Assembly (NCBI RefSeq): GCF_019059575.1 | Contig: NW_024881601.1 | Coordinates: 496,001 to 560,000 of the forward strand | DNA length: 64,000 nucleotides | DNA from: Amphibalanus amphitrite | Lineage: Eukaryota > Arthropoda > Thecostraca > Balanomorpha > Balanidae | Reading direction: 5' to 3' | Made by a program: the position numbers and the translations under genes | Notes under the pieces: generated by a model | What the model was told of the DNA's origin: nothing | Database searches by the model: none | The model's input: the letters and a program-made list of their open reading frames with translations, nothing else | In this document: positions 1 through 11,175 of the stretch, in pieces | Layout of the letters: each line of letters begins with the position of its first letter | Position numbering within the stretch: the first letter of the stretch is position 1

Positions 1-175
1 CGTCAGATTTAGCAGTCAACAGTCAATAGTCAGCAGTCAATAATCAACAGCAGGCCGCAGTCAGCAGTCAGCAAAGTCAAGAGCTAACAGTTTGTAGTCA
101 ACAATAAATAGTGAACAGTCAACAGAAAACAGCGAACAACAGCCACCAGTCGTCACTCTGCAACAAACAGTCTAC
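1..175. repeat. Degenerate CAGTCAA-type tandem repeat
   Basis: The first 170 or so bases are made of loosely repeated CAGTCAACAGT/CAGCAGTCA units, partly decayed by substitutions and small indels. The array may begin before the window. The open frame that crosses it is an artefact of the low-complexity sequence. Confidence 0.6.
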
Positions 176-3170
176 AAACATTCAGCCCCAGCTGTCCTTC
201 ACTCACCAGGCACCAACATCCACCACTGTCGGTTGGGGTGTTCACTGTTCAGTGGCCCGTGAACAGACCACCCGGGGCTGCCCGATCACCGATCCCCAAC
301 CCGCCAGCGCGCCGGCCGGTCACCCTCCAACCGAGGAGAGCACGTGACCGCCAAGGTCACACCGGGCCGCGACCGAGTGCGGCAGGTGGCTGAGGCTGGA
401 CCGAGACGCACCGCGCCGTCAGGAACACCGCTGCACGGCTCGCGTCACTGACCACATGGCCACAAGAAGGTGCGGGGTGGTCATGAATCGTGATACGTGA
501 AGGCGACCGTCTTGTGGGTGGTCGCAAGTCACGAGCGAGGCGGAGGGAAGAATGAAAGTGGTTATTCTGGCAGGATTTCGAGTGTGAAATTGGAGGGCAA
601 TAAAACATCAAAAGATCCAAATGCGTCATTGGAGCGCTAAAACGAATGCGGCGAGAGCCGAGAAGTCTTGCCGGTTGCTCTTCAGACCTGATAATTAGCA
701 TGACCAAGGCATTAACACTGAATAAGGAAACTAAGAATGAGATAGTTCCAAGCGTTTGCTGATTTAAACTGGTACAAAAAAATGATAAGCCCATGGAAGC
801 CTTACACTCGGCATAACCGTACCACAGGCCAAAAGCCGATCCACGATCTCTAAATGGTTTTGTAAAGTCATTTGTGAAACGGCGATCGCCCACCGACTCG
901 CTGACGGCGCGTTTTAACGGTCACGAGCGCTCGACTTCTCCTTTATTTGGACGCATCTTATGCCTCATCACGACGCCTGTTGTCGAGAACGACTGGGCTT
1001 ATATTGAGCGAGCGGGACCGGCCTGAGAAAACGCCACTTCGAGCACTCTCCAGCCTGCATATATATATATCCGCAAATATCGGCCGTAGCTGTGGTCTCT
1101 CCCTCATGGTCAGACTCATGGCTATAAACCATCCAGTGTATTTAAAATGGGTTTTGGGATGTTTATTTTGTTTTCCGTTTTGGTTTTATTTAAAAAAAGA
1201 AAATGTTCCGACTTTGAATGACCAAGCTTTATTTTAGTCTCTTCGTTGAATCATCTCCTTCCTTCTTTGCTAACCTGCAATTGCTTTTTGTACAGCTGAA
1301 TACACTGGCCATACTGATCGTATTCTCATCACCGTATACATCCACGATGACACTAAAATATCTAGCACCAAAGCCTCGTTTATACCACTGCCCGCCCCGG
1401 CTTCACACCCAGTCACGACATTGGCACAGCGAGGCGAGCCAGCGCTTCACGGCAGTGCAGTGGCGTTCCATTCATGTCACCCAGTTTTCACCCCGGAACT
1501 CGCGGCGCGCCGCCCGGGGACAGAATGCACGCGCTGCACATTATTCGCCTCACGCCTCGTGAGCGGCAGACATACCGTGAGATTACGGAACTACCGGGAG
1601 ATTGCGGCGCTACCTGAGTCAAGATACTATCGTGCAGAGATCACAGCACTACCGTATCTCACGGTTTTAACTATTGCGGTGTAACGATGTGGTGATACGA
1701 CAGAGCAATGCCGTTTTTTGTATAGCGGGTCCTTAAAATGATATTTGTTTACGACTTGTAATTGCAATATCTAGCATTGAGGAAGGAAAGACAATCGAAC
1801 ACTTCCTGGTTAGTTGTCCATGGACAAGGGATGTGGCCGGAATAGAGCCTCACTACACAGCACTGGCCTCAAATACGAGTCACGGCCAATGACTCGCCGG
1901 TGGCTGTGGCTAGCGCGTGTGAGTAGTGAGAGCTGGTAAAAATACGCCACTGCTAACACTTGCGCTGCCAGGCGTGGCATTTAATTATTTGCGGTTGACG
2001 CCACACCCTTGTGAAACCGGCTCCAGACTCATTCAAGGATTCGCCTACCGTACCACTGTTTTCGCGCACAAATTTAATTGGCTGTAAAAAAATACAGTTC
2101 TTAACAAATGAAGTGCCTTATGCTTATCTTTTTGTTGTACGTTTTCAAACCGTGACCACTTCTCTGCAGAAAAACAATTCGTACACTATCAAAAGCTATC
2201 AAAGCGACGCGCTTCCTGTTTCTCTAATTAGAACAGTGATAATTACGGCGCCGAGTGTGTGACGTCACGCTGACGTCACAGTAGAGCAGTGACCGCTGTG
2301 TGGCCGGGGTCGCCGGTTTGTGGGCCGACCGGCCGACGACTGAGGATGTGCAGAGACGGCGACAGCGGACGACCTGGTGGCAGTTGACGAGAGAAATGCG
2401 CTGCGAATGGCCCATTACTGACGGGTGTAATTGCACTAATGTTTCGTCAGCACAGTCATAGGTACATCACTGTTTAATGGCGCATACACTAATGCCTTCG
2501 TACCTTCTGACAAGGAAGACTACTGCGACTGTGACCGTCTGCATCAGTTCTATTCACGTTTGCGCCTGACATCATACGTAGGTATTACCATGGATGAAGG
2601 AGAGGTTCGTTCATCCATGGTATTACAGTGGCCGGTTTTTCGATGCCGTCGTTAGGGAACCTCGCAAAAGTTATAGATACCAGTCAAGCGATCTTTGTTT
2701 ACCGATTCTTATTTGGAATGTGTGTCATTCTTTGGGTTTCTTGTTTATTCCTAAGTCGCAGTGAGTCACCTCACGATACAATGGATCTTTTTGTTTGCTA
2801 AAATTTCATTTGAATGCTCGAATGCCTGGGTGCCCGCTAAGCAGAAATTGCTGCAAAAAGACCACGGACCAACCGCCAAACCACACCACTTGCACGAAAC
2901 ATATCGGCATGAATGTACTTAAAAACCAACGAACCGCAAAGAGGCGAATGAAAGCAACCCTGGAGTCTTTTGGGACCTTGACAATATTTCATGCAGGTGC
3001 CGACATATTTATTCCTCAAATCAAAAGGTGTAACCTTCCTGTTACTACCGATTATGAGACGGTCTTGACTCTTGACCACCAGTTGGCGCTCGGCGGAGTG
3101 CTCCTGTCCTCTCGTCTGACCGGGTCTGTCCTGTTCCGGCTGCTCCTGCTCTCGTGGAACCGGCGTGTCT
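176..3170. other. Intergenic or upstream intron sequence, no gene recognised
   Basis: I found no open frame with recognisable domains, no RNA gene and no bounded element in this stretch, apart from one hairpin at 2586-2622. Part of it may be an intron or the 5' end of the plus-strand gene whose last exon starts at 3316, because that exon begins inside a signal peptide and so needs an upstream exon with the start codon. I could not place that exon. Confidence 0.5.
2586..2622. repeat. 13-bp perfect inverted repeat (hairpin)
   Basis: Arms 2586-2598 (taccatggatgaa) and 2610-2622 (ttcatccatggta) are perfect reverse complements around an 11-base loop. No role is evident. Confidence 0.7.
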
Positions 3171-3171
3171 G

Positions 3172-3335
3172 ATATGTTACAGCTGCTCCTGCCATGCCCT
3201 CGTGTGGCCCGTGCCTCTGCTCCGTTATAGCTGCTCCTGCCCTCCCCTGATCCGATGTCTGTTCTGTTGCAGTTGTTCCTGCCCTCGTCTAACCTGTGTG
3301 TCTGTTCTGTTGCAGTTGTTGCTGCTGACGGCGCT
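3172..3335 (+). repeat. Tandemly repeated 3' splice-site segment
   Basis: Three to four copies of a unit of about 43-50 bp lie side by side. Each has a pyrimidine-rich tract, an AG (ttacag, ttatag, ttgcag, ttgcag) and a leucine-rich coding-like stretch (ctgctcctgcc or ttgttcctgcc). The last copy is the most likely acceptor of the exon at 3316. The copies before it read in the same frame, so the sequence from about 3154 stays open. Alternative acceptor use would only lengthen or alter the signal peptide. Confidence 0.65.
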
Positions 3336-4614
3336 GTCGGCGGCTGCCGGCGCCCAGTCGCTGACCGAGTGCCTATCCCGGCGGCCGCTACAGGACGTGT
3401 CGGGTACCTCTCTGCCGCCGCTGAGCGTGCGTCAGGTGAGCGCGCCGCAGTCGTGCGTGCAGCTGCTCTGCACCGACGATCCGCTGGTCGTCCACACGGA
3501 CGGCGAGATCACCTACGCCTCGGTCAACATCGACGACACTTCTGCTCAGGGCTCGCTGTGCATGGACGAAGTGCGAGGCTCGCGCGACGCCTACGTACGC
3601 TCCAACCTGCCGGTGACGTTCTACCGAGCCGGCGACGTGCACTTAGTCATCCACGACTCGACCTGCCCGGCGACGCGGCTGGAGAAGCAGCGCCTGCTGC
3701 TCCTGACCGCGCTCAAGGGACAGTCCGTGCAGCCCCTCGAGGCGTTCATTCTCTGCGACTCAGACCTGCAGGTCACCAAGCCGGCCATGCACGTACAGAT
3801 GAGCAGTCAGGAGGGGACCGTGACCCACGTCACCATGTACTCGGGTCCGCAGGCGCGCGCTGCCTCCAGTGGCTTCGTGCCGCAATACGCCCGGCTGGAG
3901 ATCGCTAACGACTTCGTCGTGTCCGTGCTGAGTTCGTGCGTCGGTGACCCGACCAAGATGGAGCTCATCAACAAACTGGGTGCCACGTGGCTGGGGGAGA
4001 TGGACTCGTGTCTCCGGCTGCTGTGCCACTCGGGAATGGAGGAGCTGGCGCTCGGGTACTACAACTATCTCCTCTACGACAACGACAAGATGGAGGGCGA
4101 GGCGTGTTTCAAGGCGCTGCAGACCAACCAGATCGGCTCGACAGTCGACACGCCTCTCACCCAGGTGCGCGTGGTTAGCGCCGAGGGCGACTCGTGCACT
4201 GGCACCAAGATCATGGTGCTCAACCCGACCTACTCGGGAACATCCAAGAAGCTGCAGCGTTTCCTCTACTACCAGGCGTACAAAATCCACTCGTTCGACT
4301 GTCCGGAGCTCGCCGAGACCTGCCTGCAGCAGAAGCTGGCGCAGCTCGGCTACACGGGGCCGCGCATCCCCACAAAGTCTGAGTTCCCGTACCAGTGCGC
4401 CAACCTGCTCTGCGACTCCAGGGTCGGCCTCTCGCCAACCGCCTTCTCCAAGACGGCCTTCCACGTCACCGTCGAAAACGACAAGATGCGACCGCTCAAC
4501 AACGTGTGCTTCAAGTCGCTGAGTCGCTCCAAGGCGGGTCGGCGCTCGGACTCTCAGACGGTTCGCGCTGACGTGCCCTCGCTCGGTGTCAGTGTGCTCT
4601 TCTCGCTTCTCTGA
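3316..4614 (+). CDS. Terminal exon of a secreted cysteine-repeat protein of unknown function
   Basis: The exon opens after the acceptor ctgttctgttgcag (AG at 3314-3315) in phase 0 and runs 433 codons to TGA at 4612-4614. The first residues (LLLLTALSAAAGAQS) look like the hydrophobic core and cleavage region of a signal peptide, so the start codon lies in an upstream exon I could not place. The mature part holds four related segments, each a Cys followed 20-35 residues later by C-x-x-L-L-C or a close variant: SCVQLLC near 3450, FILCDSD near 3748, SCLRLLC near 4003 and QCANLLC near 4393. Three of these are followed by another Cys in an LCMDEV, EACFKAL or NVCFKSL context. There is no transmembrane helix; the tail ends in a short hydrophobic run. 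GC and codon use are strongly biased, as expected of real coding sequence. I do not recognise the family. Function cannot be assigned beyond probable secretion with disulfide bonds. Confidence 0.75.
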   Translation: MLLLTALSAAAGAQSLTECLSRRPLQDVSGTSLPPLSVRQVSAPQSCVQLLCTDDPLVVHTDGEITYASVNIDDTSAQGSLCMDEVRGSRDAYVRSNLPVTFYRAGDVHLVIHDSTCPATRLEKQRLLLLTALKGQSVQPLEAFILCDSDLQVTKPAMHVQMSSQEGTVTHVTMYSGPQARAASSGFVPQYARLEIANDFVVSVLSSCVGDPTKMELINKLGATWLGEMDSCLRLLCHSGMEELALGYYNYLLYDNDKMEGEACFKALQTNQIGSTVDTPLTQVRVVSAEGDSCTGTKIMVLNPTYSGTSKKLQRFLYYQAYKIHSFDCPELAETCLQQKLAQLGYTGPRIPTKSEFPYQCANLLCDSRVGLSPTAFSKTAFHVTVENDKMRPLNNVCFKSLSRSKAGRRSDSQTVRADVPSLGVSVLFSLL

Positions 4615-7600
4615 GGACCTCGCTGAAATGTGTGCACTGTGCATTGACCTCTTCTCACTCCTCTAAAGATATCGCGAGAATACGTATAGCTTCCAAATGC
4701 TGTTCTCGCTCCTCGGAGGGTTCCATAGAGTAATTTCAAAGTGTTTCAAAGCAGAGGCAAAATAATTTCATGCCTGCTCCTATAGATGAGGACGCTGCTC
4801 GAACATCAGATGGTTCTCTCCGGGGTTGGGGTTTGTGACATTCAGCTCATCACTGCAATTGGAGCTCGGTGTTTTTGATGCTGTTGTAGAATGTGATAGT
4901 GCCCATATCCTCCGTGCGTGAAATGAAGTTTGTTAAAGTGTATATTGTTCATAGATTGTGTATGTATATGCTATTGTATTGTGTCATGTGAAAGTTATGG
5001 GCCGCTAAATGGAACTGCAGGAAGAGCTTGTATGTCTTCATGTGTGAAAATGATGAATCCGTGGTAGATTTGAAGATAAATACCTACAGGCGAGGGCGGT
5101 ACGTGAGATTACTGATCACGTGAGATCAGCCTCGTCACCCAGCCTGCCGTGAGTGCCTAACCAATGCCTAACCAACCACGGGAGAGCTCTCCATTGTCTT
5201 GATTTACATGTGTATTGTGTACATATATAATATACATCCCTCTTGATGCACTTTTTAAGTCTGTAAAGTTGTTAATTGGAGCAATGATCTGACGGCATCT
5301 GGTAAAGCCTGTTTCGTTGAAATCAAGTTTATGTACTTCAAATTTTAACAATGTATTTTATTATTTGTCTTCATTGGTAATCAAGTTATTGTAAATTATC
5401 ATTATAGCACGTTAAAAATCAATCCATGAGCATGAACAATGAACTGAACATTATTCCATTGTTACGTCAAACATGAGAGACTAACGGTGAGTTTATGTTT
5501 TCCTCCAAAACTGAAATGGCCCTAAATAATTCCTTATTCTTTCTCTCATGAGGTAAAAACACCAAATGGCTTCGTGTCACCTGGCACTGTGGCCTCAAAA
5601 TATGGCTAGAACGGTTGCATGTTCAAATCCCATTTTGGAGATGTTTCCTTTGTAACGTTTCGTGACCGGCATGCTTTCACGAGTTTCCTTGTGACCTTCC
5701 TCGTACTGTGAGTTCATGGCGAAATAAATATGCTGAAAATTACACTGAAGGAATACTTACAGAAGAAAATACAGTAAGTCGATGGCAAACTCACGACAAA
5801 CTAACATCAAAAGTCACTTTCGCCGCCCACCAGGTGTGGCCGCCTGCCATCAGGCAGCGCTCCATGCGCAGGGTGCCGCACATCTGAACGAACCAGACCG
5901 AGAGAGCGGAAAGCGTCTCCGCTGCCGTGCATATCACACATATGAGCAACCTGAGTGACGGCTGGGAGCGCTAAAGGCCATCAATCTGCCGCCCGCCTCA
6001 TTATATAAGTGCTACAAAAATTAGACGGTAGGGCATTTAAATTATTTATAGGTGCCACTTAGGGTGGCATGATTTATTACTTGCCCGGATTTCGGAAGGA
6101 TAGGTATTGTGACTCAAGGCTGTCTTCATTTCCCCTTGGAGTGGCGTATAGCGTGCTGACTTGCATTTCGAGCAGAAGCAATTTGCGAAATTAGTTACAC
6201 CGTTATGAAGACGAGAAGAGAACAAGGAACCGACAGAGCCATGCAGCAATTAACAGGTCTTTCTGCCAGCGGTGGGCCTCATTAGTTATTTCCGGATGGG
6301 TGAAACGGGTTTGCAGGACGTCTGTTGCACTGCAATGAAAAATCAAAGCATTGCTGCAAGTGCACAATGGTCGATATGCTCATACTGCCATCACCGCATA
6401 TTGCCGTTAACTTATTCAAGCAACTAATAAAATGATGGAAATGACAGCCCACATTTTTTTTTTCAAACTAGACGTCACATTTGTGTTTCATCTGCAGAGG
6501 CATAATCTCAGACTTTATTAACGATTAATTTTATGATCGGGCCTCAATTTCTAGAGCTTTTGTCGCCTGCGTTAGATCAGAGACCGGTGATCTATGTATA
6601 ACACGGGCCGACATTAGCCCGTCTCTTTCCGCGCTCATTCAGTCCGTCCTCACTGAATACCACCCTGATTAAAATCTGACCGTAATCCTGCGACGAGTGT
6701 GGCTACCGGCTCTTGAACCGGTCCGCATTTAGTCCGCTCCAGTGACGCGCACCTCAGCACGTGGGACGCTGTCACTTAGCCGGCCAATCACCACTAGAAG
6801 ACACATGCCGGGTGCGCGGAAAGAAAGGAACCGCCCAGCTCACTCCAACTATACTCATCGCCAGTCAAATGTCGGTCCAGAAAAGGCCGAATTGCTGGAG
6901 AACGGTTCGACAGAGGCAGGGATAAATGGGCGACATGGCTGTTCAGTCCGAGAGCAGACGTGCCGGAGAGTTAATGACGCGTGGCGTGGTCGATATGTTA
7001 CACATATGGCTCATCTGCGTACCTACAGTCATTCATACGCGGAAAGGTGCACCAGACCGAGCGGGTCCAGTGCCGTTTCAAGAGTTGATTTAGGATTATT
7101 CGTTCACATTCAAGCATTATTCATGCTCCTTCGTTCCGACCAAAGCTGCAGCCTAAATAGATCGGTTCTTGCTACCCTCTGGAGGTGCCTCCAGCAAGGA
7201 ATCCCGTCGCATTCCCGCTATCAGTGCCCATCTTTCTCGGAACCCTTTAGCCCCTCCTCCGAGGCCGTTTTGCAGCCGTGAAAGTACCAGGGGAAGAACT
7301 GCTGAGGTCGCCAGACACAATACCGCGCTGGGAACGTGGTCAGCTGCAGAGCTAGCCTGATGTGGTGCAAACGGGATCATGCAGGTCCTGCCGTCGACGG
7401 TCATGCACGTCTGTCTGCAACGTACCGCTCACCGCTGAGCGACTCTGCAATCGCCTGTTGCGATAGAATGGTGTGGAGGTATGAGGGGTATTGCAGTGTG
7501 TGCTAGGTCCGCCCTGTGCATGATTTACGTAAAGTGGATATCGAGCTAAAACAAACTGCTGGGGTATAAAGCTTGGGATATGTGGACCCGCTTTAGCATT

Positions 7601-7908
7601 TAATTTATTATCTCAGAAGACTTCCCGACAAGGAATGCGCTTGCTCAAACAGATGCTTTTTACATATCTATACTGGACTTTAATAAACAATGTGTTTCTC
7701 AGTAGTGCATATTGATTGAACTGGCGCTTGGAAAGAACAGTATTATTGCGTGGGCAAAACAATTTGGAAAGTTGTGGGGCTTCATTACAGGATATCCGCT
7801 GACTGCATTAGCTCAACACAAAGACACAAAAATTCCAGTTTCATGTGCTGCTAGCCAGCTCAAGATCATGTTTTGAAACTGGGAACAAGCTATAGTTCAT
7901 CTTGATAT
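4615..7908. other. 3' flank of the secreted-protein gene and intergenic sequence
   Basis: The start of this stretch is presumably 3' UTR. A candidate polyadenylation signal AATAAA lies at 5723-5728, and further AT-rich candidates follow. At about 5590-5640 a tRNA-like A-box/B-box pair (tggcactgtgg, then gttcaaatccc) is seen, but it does not fold convincingly as a tRNA. I recognise no coding sequence in the rest. Confidence 0.45.
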
Positions 7909-7910
7909 TA

Positions 7911-9302
7911 TAGTCTGTTTTTCGTATCTTCTACCTTCACTCAAAGATGTTTTGCCCCTCCAGCACGTTTTTTGGGTATAGTTTTCAAATCTTGACCGCA
8001 TGGCCCACCACTCATTGCAAGAGTTTGTTGCTCGTGTTGGAGTTCGCCTTTGCTGCGCAGATAAAGTCGGAAAAGAAACCTTTAAGCTAGAGTATCGCTT
8101 GTATTATCGTTACCACGGTTTATTGGTACTGACAACCGACCTATACACAAGGACGTTTTGCTGTTCATAGGTACTTGCATTGTGCGAAGCGCTCTTGCTT
8201 AAAGTTTAAACCTTGCACTTCCTTTTCATTGGGTAAAAGAAGCTAAATGTGTTTTATGCTCTGCCATATTTTTTTCAAATGCTTTATTTATGTTTTGCTT
8301 TATTTACGTTGCGATAACTTTTACACCGACGAATAACAAAATTGTCTTAGCCCACGCCCGCTTGGGGGTCCCCAGGCAGATTTGCTTCATCTTACAGTTT
8401 TCCTATTTGCCTCACGCGATCATCCCGAAAAGTAAAAAAGATACGAAGACGCGGGCAAGAATCGATAGAGCTCTCAACAATTACTTTCAGCAGTATACGT
8501 ATATAGTATATACCGCATTTTGCTGAGGTCAATAGTGAAGGCCAATGAAGGTCATAAATTTAAAAAACTCCCGAGCTTAACATGTTTGGACAAATCTGAC
8601 CAAACCTTGTCAACCGATTGAACTACAGCGCCGTCGAAACATTTTTAGTTCTAGCAGCTATTAGGTATTGTCGAAAGCTGCTGGTGGTCTTTATCATCTG
8701 ACATGACTTTTTGACCACTGGCAATCACCAACGCCTTAGGGCTTATATTATGATTGCAGGTAATAGCAACAAGAACGCCATTTTTCGTATTATATTGCGC
8801 TGAAAGCATGACGGAGTTGAACTGTGCCAACACCGTCGGTGTATCTCCGCGCCTTCAACACTTTTCTTTCTGATATCCAAGGAAGTAAGTTCGTTATTCT
8901 GGCGATATTCGTTGGTTGTGCTCCTTCTTCACCGCCTTATTTCAGTCACCTAACCCACATTTCTTTTGCTTTGAAACGTTGAAAGAAAACGTTACGATCA
9001 TTTTGTCTTGTCTGAGACCAAGGCCATTGCCCTTCTGTTGTTTGAAAACATAATGAAATTAGAAAGGGATAATTTTGCCAGAATGAAAATATGATGACAC
9101 CTTTTTATGCAAATGCATTTCACTTGACAACGAACATTGCATTTTGATTAACGAGATAGGCCAAGGGGACAGACGTTCGATCTTGCGTTCGAGATAAAAA
9201 ATGACTTTGCAGCGGTGTTGATTTAATTAGATGTTCGCTGGAGCACGTGATTAGAGAGTTTACCGTCTTTGAGTGAAGGTAGAAGATACGAAAAACAGAC
9301 TA
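7911..9302. mobile_element. Non-autonomous DNA transposon with 37-bp perfect TIRs, TA-flanked
   Basis: Sequence 7911-7947 (beginning tagtctgtttttcg) is the exact reverse complement of 9266-9302. Both ends are flanked by TA (7909-7910 and 9303-9304), which fits a Tc1/mariner-type TA duplication. The 1.3-kb interior is AT-rich, has no transposase-like frame and no recognisable domain, so this is a deletion derivative or MITE. The perfect arms suggest fairly recent activity. The superfamily is inferred only from the TA flank. Confidence 0.6.
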
Positions 9303-10161
9303 TAGTGCTGAATTGTAGCTTTTGCTAAGGATTAAAAGAAGTTGAGACGGACGGGTTGAGTGGGTACCTCAGAAATATAAGGCAACATAAACAACACGAA
9401 ACACTAAATGAATGTTCGGTCATGCCGAAAATAAGGTCACCAGATGCTAAAATCTATTGCAACTCTAGTCGGTATAGCTTATATGTTGACATATCTAATG
9501 ACGTCACGTGACCTGACCTTAGATGACCCATCTAAGTACAGGTGACTCCTGAAATAATATGCTATTAGCTAGTGTCTAACTGAGTACGTTAAACGCGATG
9601 TTCAACAAACATTGCAACTATAGAAGCTTGCTGATTGTCAAACGTACGATGGAACTCGATTATATTTCTAGAGTTATATTATGTAAGTAAGAATAATTGG
9701 CACTTATCCACTGGGAGACTACAATAGAGGATAAAACGGCCTCCTTACGGTAGAATACTTAGCTGCCTTATACAGCAAAACTAGTGACAAACTATATGAA
9801 ATAATATTTTCGGAGTTTCTTGAGTGATATATATTGAAAAATTGATAGCAAATATTTCGATACTCGTAGTGGTACCTTTTTCAATGCGAATGATGCACAG
9901 TGCGAGCTTTGTTAAGCACAACAAAATAACACAATTCCCATGCAATCGGTGGAGCTGGGTCCTCCAGTGCAGATAAAGTAACCTATACGATACCGCCTTC
10001 CTAAGAACTTATACAATATCACTGTCTATCACGGAATTTTAATTAAATATTTAGACAATCAGCGCTAATTTAATAAAAAGAGCGTCACTTCAGTTACAGG
10101 TAAGTCACACTTACACAAGGTGACCCCCCCCCCCTCGCGTGTTCGTTCAGCGTGCCAACCA

Positions 10162-10581
10162 CTATTTTTTTAGCACAATGTCCCATATTGGGCTCAGCTG
10201 GACGCCACCGCTGTCGAGATTCATTGACGGGCGCAGCTGTCGGATCTCGATGGCCTCCCTGATTTTACGTTTTTTCCAGTGGCGTTCGATGGCTAGGGTT
10301 CTCGCCTCGAACGGGTTCAAGTCACCGCCACAGGTACAAAAGTGTCTGGCCGTCGCTGACGTATCGCAGCGTCCGTGCTTGATATCGGCGGTGTGCTCCT
10401 TCAATCTGTCCTGTTTTGGTCGCCCTGACTCTCCGATATAGCTGGAGCCGCACGAGCACTTTATCTCATATACGGCCCCTTTCTTCTTGCTCTGCTCCAC
10501 GGGATCTTTGACGTTAACCAGGTGACCCCTCAATCGCTTGGATTTGTGAGCTACCTTGATTCTGTGTGGCCTGAGAACCTT
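10162..10581 (-). pseudogene. PLE GIY-YIG endonuclease fragment (left, inverted copy)
   Basis: This is the minus-strand twin of the right copy, identical in protein sequence from the KVLRPHRIK segment to the final IVLKK stop. It is 5'-truncated about 58 codons later than the right copy, at the arm junction. With no RT domain and no start codon of its own it is a dead fragment. The open frame continues past 10581 into the spacer, where it is antisense. Confidence 0.85.
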
Positions 10582-11175
10582 GTTCTGAGAAGGCCTGAGA
10601 ATGTGTTCGTAGCCAATGGCTATCCGGAGCCGTTTATCAAGAGGGCTATGAGACGCCGTGACGCCAGCCAGACCGTACAGGGGGAAGCCGCCGCCAGAGA
10701 CCAAGAAGCCTATGCGGCAGTGCCCTACGTCCCAGGTCTCAGCGAAAGGATAGCCAAGGTTCTCAGGCCACACAGAATCAAGGTAGCTCACAAATCCAAG
10801 CGATTGAGGGGTCACCTGGTTAACGTCAAAGATCCCGTGGAGCAGAGCAAGAAGAAAGGGGCCGTATATGAGATAAAGTGCTCGTGCGGCTCCAGCTATA
10901 TCGGAGAGTCAGGGCGACCAAAACAGGACAGATTGAAGGAGCACACCGCCGATATCAAGCACGGACGCTGCGATACGTCAGCGACGGCCAGACACTTTTG
11001 TACCTGTGGCGGTGACTTGAACCCGTTCGAGGCGAGAACCCTAGCCATCGAACGCCACTGGAAAAAACGTAAAATCAGGGAGGCCATCGAGATCCGACAG
11101 CTGCGCCCGTCAATGAATCTCGACAGCGGTGGCGTCCAGCTGAGCCCAATATGGGACATTGTGCTAAAAAAATAG
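10582..11175 (+). pseudogene. PLE C-terminal fragment with GIY-YIG endonuclease domain (right copy)
   Basis: The frame runs from the arm junction to a stop at 11173-11175. It contains a Penelope-type linker (NGYPEPFIKRA, then PYVPGLSERIAKVLR and IKVAHKSKRLRGHLV), followed by a GIY-YIG nuclease core: the strand GAVYEIKC, CGSSYIGESGR with the catalytic-type Arg, DRLKEH, and a late REAIEI helix carrying the metal-binding-type Glu. The CSCG and H..C/CTCGG cysteines fit the zinc-binding additions of PLE endonucleases. The N-terminal reverse transcriptase is absent, so the product cannot be autonomous. The upstream open frame from 10522 is antisense of the left arm and not native protein. Confidence 0.85.

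Noticed and set aside
3760-4644. 294-codon minus-strand frame opposite the secreted-protein exon
   Set aside because: A shadow frame caused by strong third-position GC bias in the plus-strand exon, which has the signal peptide and the cysteine repeats.
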